Positions 7,253 to 14,485 of a DNA stretch of 28,629 nt are shown here, piece by piece. How positions within the stretch are numbered: position 1 is the stretch's first letter; each line of letters begins with the position of its first letter. Origin of the DNA: an uncultured Bacillota bacterium (lineage in GTDB: Bacteria; Bacillota; Clostridia; Oscillospirales; Oscillospiraceae); assembly GCA_947383275.1 (NCBI GenBank), contig CANDCW010000027.1, positions 1 through 28,629 on the forward strand, read 5' to 3'. The notes beneath the pieces were generated by a model. The model was given only the letters and a program-made list of their open reading frames with translations, had not been told where the DNA came from and searched no databases. A program made the position numbers and the translations under genes.

Positions 7253-8143
7253 TTATGTTTTGCTGTAATAGGTAGCGCCGTTTTGGCAGTGCTCCGCCAG
7301 CCTGCCCGTATCCACCAAATACTCGATGAAGAAGCGGACGTTGCGTTCAAACCGCAGGGAGCGGCGGGGCTTGTGGGTAAACAGCTGGTAAAGGGTGCAG
7401 GCCTTTTCGTCAATCTGGCTGGCGGTCATGGGCCCGTCTACCAGTGAGAGGATTTCTTCCGCGCGGCGGCGGACGAGGTTCTGGTTGGCGTCGATCAGAC
7501 GGTCGATTTCCTCGCGGGGGCAAATGCCCCGGTGGGCCATGACATACTGGCGGCAGTCCAATTTGCGCAGCTTTTCCCGGCTCTCCAGGGCCATCTGCTG
7601 GCTCAGGTTGTAGGGCAGCTTGGCATTTAAGAGCGCCCGGCTGAGGAGGGTGTCTGCGGTGTAGCAGACATTGTCTGGGGTGATGGTGCAGATATGCCCA
7701 GCGGAGTGGCCCGGTGTGTGGATAATTCGAAATTCCGCCCCGCAGAAGGAGAAGGGCCCGTCCTGGGGGGGAAGGATGACATCCGGCCGGTGGATCATGC
7801 AGGCGGACTCCCGTTCCACTGTCCCCGGCGAAAGGGTAAGAAAATAGCACTTTAAGGTGAGCAGCGAGGCGCACATCCCCGCCTCCGGGTAGGTGAGGGC
7901 AATTTGTGTCCCATACTTCTCCTGAAAATACCCGTTGTTGGCGCAGTGGTCCACGTGGGCGTGGGAGCACAGCACCCCCACCGGGGTCAGCCCGGCGGCG
8001 GCCAGGGTCTCCTCCAACTCCTCCCGCTCCTGAAGCAGGCCGGAGTCCAGCAAAACACACCGGCGGCTGTCCAGCCTGTAGAGGGGGATGAGCTGGTTGG
8101 CTTCAATGACCCATGTGTTTTCCTTTACCTGTGTCAGTTCCAT
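7253..8143 (-). CDS. MBL-fold metallo-hydrolase
   Basis: A 296-residue metallo-beta-lactamase-fold hydrolase, probably cytoplasmic since no signal peptide is seen. The metal-binding motif is SHAHVDH (about 75-81), followed by the second histidine in HTPGHSAGHI and the later Asp in YTADTLL. The C-terminal third (after MAHRGICP) holds helices and a winged-helix-like segment (MTASQIDEKACTLYQL). This layout resembles glyoxalase II / LACTB2-like hydrolases, but the substrate cannot be assigned. Longer starts are open in frame; the ATG at 8143 is chosen because GGAGGCGG precedes it. It follows mnmG on the same strand with an 88-bp gap that holds an intergenic repeat. Confidence 0.9.
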   Translation of the reverse strand: MELTQVKENTWVIEANQLIPLYRLDSRRCVLLDSGLLQEREELEETLAAAGLTPVGVLCSHAHVDHCANNGYFQEKYGTQIALTYPEAGMCASLLTLKCYFLTLSPGTVERESACMIHRPDVILPPQDGPFSFCGAEFRIIHTPGHSAGHICTITPDNVCYTADTLLSRALLNAKLPYNLSQQMALESREKLRKLDCRQYVMAHRGICPREEIDRLIDANQNLVRRRAEEILSLVDGPMTASQIDEKACTLYQLFTHKPRRSLRFERNVRFFIEYLVDTGRLAEHCQNGATYYSKT

Positions 8144-8167
8144 ATTTCCGCCTCCAGATTTTTTCAG

Positions 8168-8228
8168 AAGAAAAACGAAGTTTTTCGCAAAGTTTTCTTT
8201 TGGTTCTTTTCTTTTTAAATGAAAAGAA
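8168..8228. repeat. Intergenic repeat, copy A
   Basis: About 60 bp between mnmG and the MBL gene with two short hairpins: GAAAAAC-GAA-GTTTTTC and TTCTTTTC / GAAAAGAA. It aligns in the same orientation, with high similarity, to a segment between proC and proB (copy B, 16754-16814). Confidence 0.55.
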
Positions 8229-8231
8229 CAC

Positions 8232-10103
8232 TCATTCACGCTGCTTCAAATACACCATCAGCACCGCCACGTCCGCCGGGGAGACGCCGGACACCCGCCC
8301 CGCCTGGCCCAGGCTCCGGGGGCGAATCTCGGCCAGCTTCTGCCGGGCCTCCAGGCGCAGGCCGGCGATGGAGAGGTAGTCTATGTCAGGGGGCATGGGG
8401 CACGCCTCCAGCCGCCTGACCTCCTCCACCTGGCGCAGCTGCCGGTCGATGTACCCGGCGTATTTGATGGTGATCTCCGCCTCGCTGGTTACGGTGGAGG
8501 GCAGTTCGGGCCGGTTCGGGTCGAAGGGGGCCAGGCCGGCGTAGCTCAGTCTGGGGCGGCGGAGCAGGTCGGCCAGGCGGGCGCCGTCCTTCACAGGCGG
8601 CTCCCCCCGCTCCTCCAGCAGAGCGGCCAGCTCCGGCGTGGGCGGCGTGCCGGTGTGCTCCAGGCGGCGTACCTCCCGGTCTACGGCCCGGTACTTCTCC
8701 TGCACCTTTTCATATTGTTCCCGGGGGACCAGCCCCAATTCATAGCCGATGGGGGTGAGCCGCCGGTCAGCGTTGTCCTGGCGGTGGAGTAGCCGGTACT
8801 CAGTGCGGGAGGTCATCATCCGATAGGGCTCGTTGGTGCCCTTGGTGACCAGGTCGTCGATAAGTACTCCGATGTACCCCTGGTCCCGGCGGAGGATGAA
8901 GGGGGGCCTCCCCTGAATTTTCAAGGCCGCATTCACCCCGGCCGCGAAGCCTTGGACTGCGGCCTCCTCATAGCCGGAGGAGCCGTTGAACTGCCCTGCC
9001 CCGTACAGTCCGGGGACGGCCTTGGCCTCCAGGGTGGCCTCCAGCTGGGTGGGATCCACGCAGTCGTACTCAATGGCATAGGCGCAGCGGGTCATCTCGG
9101 CGTGTTCCAGGCCGGGAATGGTGTGGAGCATCTCGATCTGCACCTCCTCCGGGAGGGAGGAGGAAAAGCCCTGGATATACAGCTCCTCCGTATCCAGCCC
9201 CATGGGCTCAATAAACAGCTGGTGGCGTTCCTTGCCGGGGAAGCGTTCCACCTTGGTCTCAATGGAGGGGCAGTAGCGGGGGCCGACGCCCTCAATGGTG
9301 CCGTCATAGAGGGGGGAGCGGGACAAATTGGCCCGGATAATCCGGTGAGTCTCCTCGTTGGTGTAGGTGAGCCAGCAGACGGCCCGGTTTTCCGGGGGCG
9401 CTTGTGTCTGAAAGGAGAAAGCCAGGCCGTCCCCGTCCCCGGATTGAAGCTCCATTTTGGAAAAATCCACGCTGCGGGCGTTTACCCGGGGGGGCGTGCC
9501 CGTCTTAAACCGGCGGATGGACAGCCCCAGCCGCTTCAGGCTTTCCGTCAGGGGCAGGGCGGCGGCCAGGCCGTCGGGGCCGGAATCCCGGACCACCTCC
9601 CCCACCACGATTCGCCCTCCCAGGTGGGTGCCGGTGGCAATGATGACGGCTTTCACGGCATAGACCGCCCCGGTGTGGGTGGCTATCCCGGACACCGCGC
9701 CATGTTTGGTGAGGATTTCCACCACCTCCGCCTGCTTCACCCACAGGTTTGCCTGCTGCTCCAGGGTGTGCTTCATGATTTTCTGGTACTCCCGCCGGTC
9801 GGCCTGGGCCCGGAGGGACCACACGGCGGGCCCCTTGCTCCGGTTGAGCAGCCGGTACTGGATGCAGGCCCGGTCGGCGGCCTTGGCCATCTCGCCCCCC
9901 AGGGCGTCCAGCTCCCGCACCAGATGGCCTTTCCCTGTGCCGCCGATGGCCGGATTGCAGGGCATATTGCCCACCGCGTCCAAGTTGACGGTAAAGCACA
10001 GGGTTTTCATCCCCATCCGGGCGGCGGCCAGCGCGGCCTCGATGCCCGCGTGGCCCGCCCCGATGACGGCGATATCAAATTGTCCGGCGTGATAAGTTTT
10101 CAT
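8232..10103 (-). CDS. mnmG: tRNA uridine-34 carboxymethylaminomethyl synthesis enzyme MnmG (GidA)
   Basis: FAD enzyme that acts with MnmE to modify the wobble uridine (U34) of tRNAs. The 623 residues match the family. The N-terminal dinucleotide-binding motif is DIAVIGAGHAGIEAA (about 8-22), followed by the GidA signature GNMPCNPAIGGTGKGHLV and the later GQFNGSSGYEEAAVQG. The C-terminal helical domain contributes to MnmE binding. The start has an AGAGGGA ribosome binding site. It is divergent from tadA, another wobble-base enzyme, with overlapping -35 elements. MnmE and the usual rsmG neighbour are not in this window. Confidence 0.97.
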   Translation of the reverse strand: MKTYHAGQFDIAVIGAGHAGIEAALAAARMGMKTLCFTVNLDAVGNMPCNPAIGGTGKGHLVRELDALGGEMAKAADRACIQYRLLNRSKGPAVWSLRAQADRREYQKIMKHTLEQQANLWVKQAEVVEILTKHGAVSGIATHTGAVYAVKAVIIATGTHLGGRIVVGEVVRDSGPDGLAAALPLTESLKRLGLSIRRFKTGTPPRVNARSVDFSKMELQSGDGDGLAFSFQTQAPPENRAVCWLTYTNEETHRIIRANLSRSPLYDGTIEGVGPRYCPSIETKVERFPGKERHQLFIEPMGLDTEELYIQGFSSSLPEEVQIEMLHTIPGLEHAEMTRCAYAIEYDCVDPTQLEATLEAKAVPGLYGAGQFNGSSGYEEAAVQGFAAGVNAALKIQGRPPFILRRDQGYIGVLIDDLVTKGTNEPYRMMTSRTEYRLLHRQDNADRRLTPIGYELGLVPREQYEKVQEKYRAVDREVRRLEHTGTPPTPELAALLEERGEPPVKDGARLADLLRRPRLSYAGLAPFDPNRPELPSTVTSEAEITIKYAGYIDRQLRQVEEVRRLEACPMPPDIDYLSIAGLRLEARQKLAEIRPRSLGQAGRVSGVSPADVAVLMVYLKQRE

Positions 10104-10136
10104 AGAACGTGTCCCTCTGCAATGAATTCGACGGAT

Positions 10137-10165
10137 ATTGTATCACGGGATTCGCATTGCGGCAA
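10137..10165 (-). promoter_or_regulatory. Promoter of mnmG
   Basis: On the minus strand TTGCCG (10165-10160), a 17-bp spacer and TACAAT (10142-10137). Its -35 overlaps the -35 of the tadA promoter. Confidence 0.6.
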
Positions 10166-10185
10166 GGGGCAACTTGTGATAGAAT
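10157..10185 (+). promoter_or_regulatory. Promoter of tadA
   Basis: TTGCGG (10157-10162), a 17-bp spacer and TAGAAT (10180-10185), sharing bases 10160-10162 with the divergent mnmG -35. Confidence 0.6.
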
Positions 10186-10206
10186 GGAAGAAAAGGAGGG
10201 GGACGG

Positions 10207-10656
10207 GTGGAAAAGAGTCATGAGTCCTTCATGGCCGAGGCACTGCGCCTGGCCCGAGAGGCCATCGCGGACGGCGATGTGCCGGTGGGCTGCGTCATTG
10301 TGAAGGACGGGGAAATCGTAGGCCGGGGGCGCAACCGCCGGGAGGCCCGCGGCGACGCCACCGCCCACGCGGAGGTGGAGGCCATCCGAGGGGCCTGCGC
10401 CCGGCTGGGCAGCTGGCGGCTCCACGGCTGTACCCTCTACGTCACCCTGGAGCCCTGCCCCATGTGCGCCGGGGCTATCATCAACGCCCGGGTGGAGGAG
10501 GTGCGCTATGGGGCGAAGGAGGCGAAATCCGGCTGCTGCGGCTCAGTGCTAAACCTGTTCGAGGAGCGGTTCAACCACCGCCCCCGCATCTACCGGGGCC
10601 CGCTGGAGCGGGAGTGTGAGGGTGTGCTCCAGGCATTTTTTCAAAGTTTGCGATAA
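10207..10656 (+). CDS. tadA: tRNA-specific adenosine deaminase TadA
   Basis: Zinc deaminase that converts adenosine-34 to inosine in tRNA-Arg(ACG). The 149 residues show the cytidine-deaminase fold with the catalytic HAEVEA motif (His zinc ligand, Glu proton shuttle) and the PCPMCAGA motif (two Cys ligands), plus the TadA-type C-terminus FNHRPRIYRG. The GTG at 10207 is preferred because AAGGAGGGGG sits right before it. An in-frame ATG eight codons later lacks a site at proper distance. It is divergent from mnmG. Confidence 0.95.
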   Translation: MEKSHESFMAEALRLAREAIADGDVPVGCVIVKDGEIVGRGRNRREARGDATAHAEVEAIRGACARLGSWRLHGCTLYVTLEPCPMCAGAIINARVEEVRYGAKEAKSGCCGSVLNLFEERFNHRPRIYRGPLERECEGVLQAFFQSLR

Positions 10657-10669
10657 TATTTAAAGTTTT

Positions 10670-10713
10670 TGTAACAACTGGCGTGAACTTTTGTAAAATC
10701 TTTTGTCTATACT
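10670..10713 (+). promoter_or_regulatory. Promoter region of small RNA 1, with TGTWAH repeats
   Basis: TGTAAC (10670-10675) and TGTAAA (10692-10697) lie two helical turns apart. They flank a weak -35 TGAACT (10684-10689), with an 18-bp spacer to TATACT (10708-10713). The block TTTTTGTAACAACTG recurs in the second unit. Confidence 0.5.
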
Positions 10714-10719
10714 CATACT

Positions 10720-10802
10720 CGCAAGGCAAGAACATCTTTTCATTCTATCCTCCATTTTTTGAAAGGCTGACGGGTCGCTCCGTTGGCCTTTCTCTCTTTT
10801 TT
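10720..10802 (+). ncRNA. Putative small RNA 1 of a tandem pair
   Basis: No open frame of useful size. A promoter-like region is followed by about 83 nt ending in a strong intrinsic terminator. The 5' part (GCAAG ... TTTCATT ... TATCCTCC) is predicted to be unpaired and contains CCTCC at 10749-10753, able to pair with Shine-Dalgarno GGAGG. The second unit repeats the promoter block, GCAAG, TTTCATT and TCCTC in the same order with nearly the same length. Ends are estimated from promoter and terminator positions. Confidence 0.6.
10761..10802 (+). terminator. Intrinsic terminator of small RNA 1
   Basis: 13-bp stem (10761-10773 with 10780-10792, two G-U pairs), loop GTCGCT, then TCTCTTTTTT. Confidence 0.8.
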
Positions 10803-10876
10803 ACGGCGGTAGAATATGTCTAAAAATACCAAGAACTCCTCTGGCTCGAAAAAATTTTTTGGCGATTTAATCTTTT

Positions 10877-10920
10877 TGTAACAACTGACGTTGGATTTGT
10901 TAATAACTTTCCGATATCAT
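10877..10920 (+). promoter_or_regulatory. Promoter region of small RNA 2, with TGTWAH repeats
   Basis: TGTAAC (10877-10882) and TGTTAA (10898-10903), with a -35-like TTGGAT (10891-10896) and TATCAT (10915-10920) at 18-bp spacing. It aligns with the promoter region of small RNA 1. Confidence 0.5.
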
Positions 10921-10926
10921 AATATT

Positions 10927-11008
10927 TGCAAGAGACAGTTCGTTTCATTTTAATCCTCTTTTTCAACGGGAAGCCCCGGATGCCTTGGAGCAGGTATCCG
11001 GGGTTTTT
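10927..11008 (+). ncRNA. Putative small RNA 2 of a tandem pair
   Basis: About 82 nt from the estimated start to the T-run. It repeats the features of small RNA 1: GCAAG, TTTCATT and the C-rich TCCTC (10954-10958) in an unpaired stretch, then a GC-rich terminator. The terminator stem sequence differs from that of copy 1 although the U-tail and position match. This is what is expected if the hairpin is conserved as structure and the 5' region as sequence. No protein coding is visible. Confidence 0.6.
10974..11008 (+). terminator. Intrinsic terminator of small RNA 2
   Basis: 11-bp stem CCCCGGATGCC (10974-10984) with GGTATCCGGGG (10993-11003), one G-U pair, 8-nt loop, then five T. Confidence 0.85.
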
Positions 11009-11015
11009 CGTCGTT

Positions 11016-11132
11016 GCAAGCTTCATATCCCTCGCTTGCGGGGAAAGCCGCAAGCTCGCTTATTTCGCTGCTCCTCCTCTCCAAAGCGCAACCGCTGTGC
11101 TGGGTTGCGTTTTGGGGCCGCCTTCGGCGGCT
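11016..11132. other. Hairpin-rich non-coding segment with a C-rich linker
   Basis: Three stems in a row: GCTTGCGG/CCGCAAGC (11034-11041 with 11048-11055), a 13-bp stem with one G-T pair (11081-11093 with 11103-11115), and GCCGCC-TTC-GGCGGC near 11118-11132. GCAAGC at 11016-11021 could compete for pairing with GCTTGC. The linker between the first two stems carries TCCTCCTCTCC. No promoter was recognised. It could be a third RNA, a dispersed repeat or spacer. Confidence 0.4.
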
Positions 11133-11137
11133 AAAAA

Positions 11138-11170
11138 CAAAAAACCGGCCCGGGGGTACCCCGGGCCGGC
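11138..11170 (-). terminator. Terminator of the thiolase gene
   Basis: 11-bp GC stem (11145-11155 with 11159-11169, loop GTA), followed on the minus strand by a T-rich tract, 16 bp after the thiolase stop. Confidence 0.85.
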
Positions 11171-11185
11171 TGAGCGTTTAAGGCA

Positions 11186-12442
11186 TTAGCACTTTTCGAA
11201 GATGGTGGCGACACCCATGCCGCCGCCGATGCATAGGGTGGCAAGTCCCTTCTTGGCGTCGTCCCGCTTGAGCATCTCGTGGAGCAGGGTGACAATGATC
11301 CGTGCGCCGGAGGCGCCCACGGGATGGCCCAGGGCGATGGCGCCGCCGTTGACGTTGACCTTACTCATGTCGAAGCCCAGCTCCCGGGCCACGGCGATGG
11401 ACTGGGCGGCGAACGCCTCGTTGGCCTCTACCAGATCCATATCCTCAATCTTCAGGCCGGCCTTCTCCATGGCCTGGCGGGAGGCGGGTACGGGGCCCAC
11501 ACCCATGATCTTGGGATCCACGCCGCCCTGGCCCCAGCTGACCAGCTTGGCCATGGGCTTCAGGCCGTACTTCTCCACGGCCTCCTTGGAGGCCAGCACG
11601 ATAGCGGCGGCGCCGTCGTTGATGCCGGAGGCCTGGCCGGCGGTTACCCGCTGGACGTGCTTCTTGGCATCGGCCTCGTGGATCTGGGTGGGCTCAAAGG
11701 TGTGGACAATCTCGTCCTCTACGCCCTCGGGGCCGCAGGGGAAAGCGCCGCGGAGCTTGGCCAGCTTATCCATGGGGGACAGGCGGGGGAACTCGTCCTT
11801 CTTGAACTCCACCATTTCTTTCTTGACCTTAATCATCACGGGGACAATCTCGTCGTCAAACTTGCCAGCGGCCTGGGCGTCGGCGGTCTTCTTCTGGGAA
11901 TTGTAGCCGAACTCGTCCAGCTCCTCCCGGGTGATGCCCCACACGTCGCAGATGTTCTCGGCGGTGGTGCCCATGTGGTAGTTGTTATACACGTCCCACA
12001 GGCCGTCGGAAATCATGGTGTCCTTCATCTTGGAGTCGCCCATGCGGGCGCCCCAGCGGGCGGCGGGGATGGCGAAGGGGGCGGCGGACATATTCTCCAT
12101 GCCGCCGGCCACGATGATCTCCGCGTCGCCGCAGCCGATGGTGCGGGCGCCCTCAATGACGGATTTCATGCCGGAGCCGCACACCATGCCCACGGTGTAG
12201 GCGGGCACGGAGGTGGGGATGCCGGCTTTCAAGCTGGCCTGGCGGGCGGGGTTCTGGCCCAGGCCGGCGGTGAGGATGCAGCCGAACATGACCTCGTCCA
12301 CGTTCTCAGGCTTGACGTTGGCCCGGTTCAGGGCTTCCTTGATGACGACGGCGCCCAGGTCGGCGGCAGGGGTGTCCTTCAGGGAGCCTCCGAAGGAGCC
12401 GATGGCGGTACGGCAGCAGTTGACGACATAAACTTCTCTCAT
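11186..12442 (-). CDS. Acetyl-CoA C-acetyltransferase (thiolase)
   Basis: Condenses two acetyl-CoA to acetoacetyl-CoA, the first step of the butyrate pathway, in the cytoplasm. The catalytic nucleophile is in VCGSGMKSV (about residue 88), the histidine motif is GGAIALGHPVGASG and the C-terminal cysteine motif is LCIGGGMG. At 418 residues it is about 25 longer than usual biosynthetic thiolases. The extra residues lie between KLRGAF and VTAGQASGINDGAA, where others have a short KKDG turn, and include PCGPEGVEDEIVHTFEP. The start has AGGAGGTAA. It has its own promoter, an inverted repeat in the leader and a terminator, and no other butyrate genes are adjacent. Confidence 0.95.
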   Translation of the reverse strand: MREVYVVNCCRTAIGSFGGSLKDTPAADLGAVVIKEALNRANVKPENVDEVMFGCILTAGLGQNPARQASLKAGIPTSVPAYTVGMVCGSGMKSVIEGARTIGCGDAEIIVAGGMENMSAAPFAIPAARWGARMGDSKMKDTMISDGLWDVYNNYHMGTTAENICDVWGITREELDEFGYNSQKKTADAQAAGKFDDEIVPVMIKVKKEMVEFKKDEFPRLSPMDKLAKLRGAFPCGPEGVEDEIVHTFEPTQIHEADAKKHVQRVTAGQASGINDGAAAIVLASKEAVEKYGLKPMAKLVSWGQGGVDPKIMGVGPVPASRQAMEKAGLKIEDMDLVEANEAFAAQSIAVARELGFDMSKVNVNGGAIALGHPVGASGARIIVTLLHEMLKRDDAKKGLATLCIGGGMGVATIFEKC

Positions 12443-12470
12443 GATGGGTGTTACCTCCTGATTTTTGATA

Positions 12471-12491
12471 GGGCGTTTCGTCGAAACGCCC
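12471..12491 (-). promoter_or_regulatory. Inverted repeat in the thiolase leader
   Basis: Perfect 10-bp arms GGGCGTTTCG / CGAAACGCCC around one central base, between promoter and ribosome binding site. It could be an operator or an mRNA-stabilising hairpin. It is not a terminator, because no T-run follows. Confidence 0.45.
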
Positions 12492-12513
12492 GGGATAACC
12501 GCTCTTGCTCTCC

Positions 12514-12542
12514 ATTATACAGAAGGGGCGCACAAATTGCAA
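12514..12542 (-). promoter_or_regulatory. Promoter of the thiolase gene
   Basis: On the minus strand TTGCAA (12542-12537), a 17-bp spacer and a perfect TATAAT (12519-12514). Confidence 0.8.
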
Positions 12543-12559
12543 TAAATTTTTCTGGGATT

Positions 12560-14485
12560 TTACCAGGCGGAGGTATGGGGGGCCCAGCCGCCGCTCTCGT
12601 CGCTGTCGCTGTGGAGGATCAGGGTGTAGCCCTCTTCAAAAATCCCAGCCTCCTCCAGGACGGCCAGGGTGTGCTTGGCGTTGGGAGTGAGGGTGATGGC
12701 CAGGGTCCGGTCAATTTTGGAGCCGCCGGGGGTGGCCTGGACGGAGTAGCCCTCCCGGCCGGCGTCTGGGAAACGGTTGCCGGTGACGTTGAAGGTCAGG
12801 TCGGTGAGGAAGGTGTTGGCCTGCCGGTCCTCGCCCATGTCGAAGAGGTAGCGCACGCCTATGGTCCCCTGGGCAAAGTCGGCCTGAACCGCGTCCCAAA
12901 GCTCCTGGGCGTAGTCGTCCACATAGACGCTGTACTCCATCTCGCCTTTGGCATTATAGAGGCGGTCCAGCCAGGCGCCGGTGAGGCGGCCGTCCTTCAG
13001 GAAGTCCGCAAAGCCGTAGGCATCGGCAGCCAGTGCCCGGTCCTCCAAAAACTTCTGGAACAGATTGGTCACAGAGCCCTCCCGGTCCAGGTCCTCCCGG
13101 TAGAGGGGGATACCGCCGTAGTCCCGGGCGAGGGTAGAGCCTCCCTTCAGGGTGTAGGAAAGGGTCAAATAGGCGTAGTCGTTGCCGCAGTCAAAGCTGG
13201 GGCTGTCCTGGTTCAGGCGGGCCCGGTCGCCCACGATAGCCTGGTGAAGCTCAATAAACCGCTGGATATTCTCCGGTTCGGTGAGGGTGGCAATGTAGTC
13301 CCGGCCGTCGTCGTCTGGGTAGCCCAGGTGGAGCTGAACGGACAGGCTGTCCACCTTGTCCGGGCTGGGCACCCGGGTGGCCACCCCCAGCAGGTCCATG
13401 GTGCACACCAGGCAGAGCGCCAGCATGACGGCGGTCATGACCGCAGCCCCCTTCCAGGCCTTGAATACCCGGAAGGACTTTTTCAGCAGCATTTCGGCGG
13501 CGAAGTAGCCCATCACCGTCCAGAACAGGATGCAGGGGATGAGGGCGGGGAGGGCGCGCCAGCCGAAGAATGCCGACGTGAATATGCCAAAGGCCAACCC
13601 GGAGCAGAAGGACACCCCGTATTTGAACAGGGGCCGCACCAGGGGGATGGTCACCACGTCCCCGGCGGTCTCGATGTGCCGGCGGCGGTAGACGGATAGG
13701 GAGATGAGGGTCAACACAATACCCACGGCGGCGTAGGCGGCGATGGTGGCCGGGGATTTAAGGCCGGAGCTCTCCAGCCAGCCGGAGGCCTCCCGCAGGG
13801 GAAGGAAGGGGGTGAGGTACTCCGCCGCCTTTTGGGCGCCCCGGGAGCCGTCGTAGCCGAAGAAGAACTGGTGGAACAAGCCGTCCAGCAGCTCATAGAT
13901 CACCGCAGCCAGCACATTGAGGATGCAGTAAAAGGTAGGCAGGGCCAGGATGTGGCCGGTGAACATGGCGCAGAAAGCGGCGAAGGAGAAGAAGAACAGG
14001 CACAGGCCGGTGAGGGCAATCAACCAGGTCCCCAGAGCGGACAGGGCCCCGCCCCAGCTGCCCATGGGCAGAAAGGCCAGCTCGATCATGGCGGTGAGCA
14101 CCGTCACCGCCCCCTGGGGAAGGAGGAGCATGGTCAGCCCCGCCAGGTATTGGGTGATGAACAGGGCCTCCCGCCGCAGGGGGAGGGCGTGGGTCCAACA
14201 GGCGGAGCGGTGGTTATATAGGTAGCCGAACACCGCCATGGCGTATAGGATGGCGAAAAAGGCCACAAAGAACAGCCCCGGCATGATATACTCGGGCAGG
14301 CGGGCGGCGTAGGACAACAGGCGGCGCACGGGGTCGGTGTTCAAGTAGCGATCGAAATAGCTGCTGAGCATGCTCAGCGGGATGAAAAACAGCCAGACAA
14401 GGCTGTACAGCCCCCACAGGGGCCAGAAGCGGGCTAAAGTTTTCCGGTAGAGGGTGCCGTTAAAGTACGATGTCGCGGACCGCAT
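12560..14485 (-). CDS. ABC transporter permease with large extracytoplasmic C-terminal domain
   Basis: Membrane subunit of the transporter formed with the ATPase encoded just upstream. The 641 residues begin with about eight to ten hydrophobic segments spread over the first 400 residues (for example IMPGLFFVAFFAILYAMAVF and LPALIPCILFWTVMGYFA), the last near AVMTAVMLALCLVCTMDLLG. A soluble region of roughly 260 residues follows, probably outside. Permeases of this shape next to YtrA-type regulators are common in Firmicutes and are usually linked to cell-envelope stress or peptide antibiotics. The ATG at 14485 is chosen because GGGAGGTGAGG precedes it; that site lies inside the end of the ATPase gene, giving a 26-bp overlap and likely translational coupling. 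The substrate is unknown. Confidence 0.85.
   Translation of the reverse strand: MRSATSYFNGTLYRKTLARFWPLWGLYSLVWLFFIPLSMLSSYFDRYLNTDPVRRLLSYAARLPEYIMPGLFFVAFFAILYAMAVFGYLYNHRSACWTHALPLRREALFITQYLAGLTMLLLPQGAVTVLTAMIELAFLPMGSWGGALSALGTWLIALTGLCLFFFSFAAFCAMFTGHILALPTFYCILNVLAAVIYELLDGLFHQFFFGYDGSRGAQKAAEYLTPFLPLREASGWLESSGLKSPATIAAYAAVGIVLTLISLSVYRRRHIETAGDVVTIPLVRPLFKYGVSFCSGLAFGIFTSAFFGWRALPALIPCILFWTVMGYFAAEMLLKKSFRVFKAWKGAAVMTAVMLALCLVCTMDLLGVATRVPSPDKVDSLSVQLHLGYPDDDGRDYIATLTEPENIQRFIELHQAIVGDRARLNQDSPSFDCGNDYAYLTLSYTLKGGSTLARDYGGIPLYREDLDREGSVTNLFQKFLEDRALAADAYGFADFLKDGRLTGAWLDRLYNAKGEMEYSVYVDDYAQELWDAVQADFAQGTIGVRYLFDMGEDRQANTFLTDLTFNVTGNRFPDAGREGYSVQATPGGSKIDRTLAITLTPNAKHTLAVLEEAGIFEEGYTLILHSDSDESGGWAPHTSAW

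Noticed and set aside
10656..11186. Short open frames in the small-RNA region
   Set aside because: None has a ribosome binding site with recognisable protein sequence; the signals there are promoters, repeats and terminators.
11279..13699. 806-codon open frame on the plus strand
   Set aside because: It spans the thiolase, its promoter and the permease on the other strand, has low-complexity Gly/His/Val composition and no ribosome binding site.
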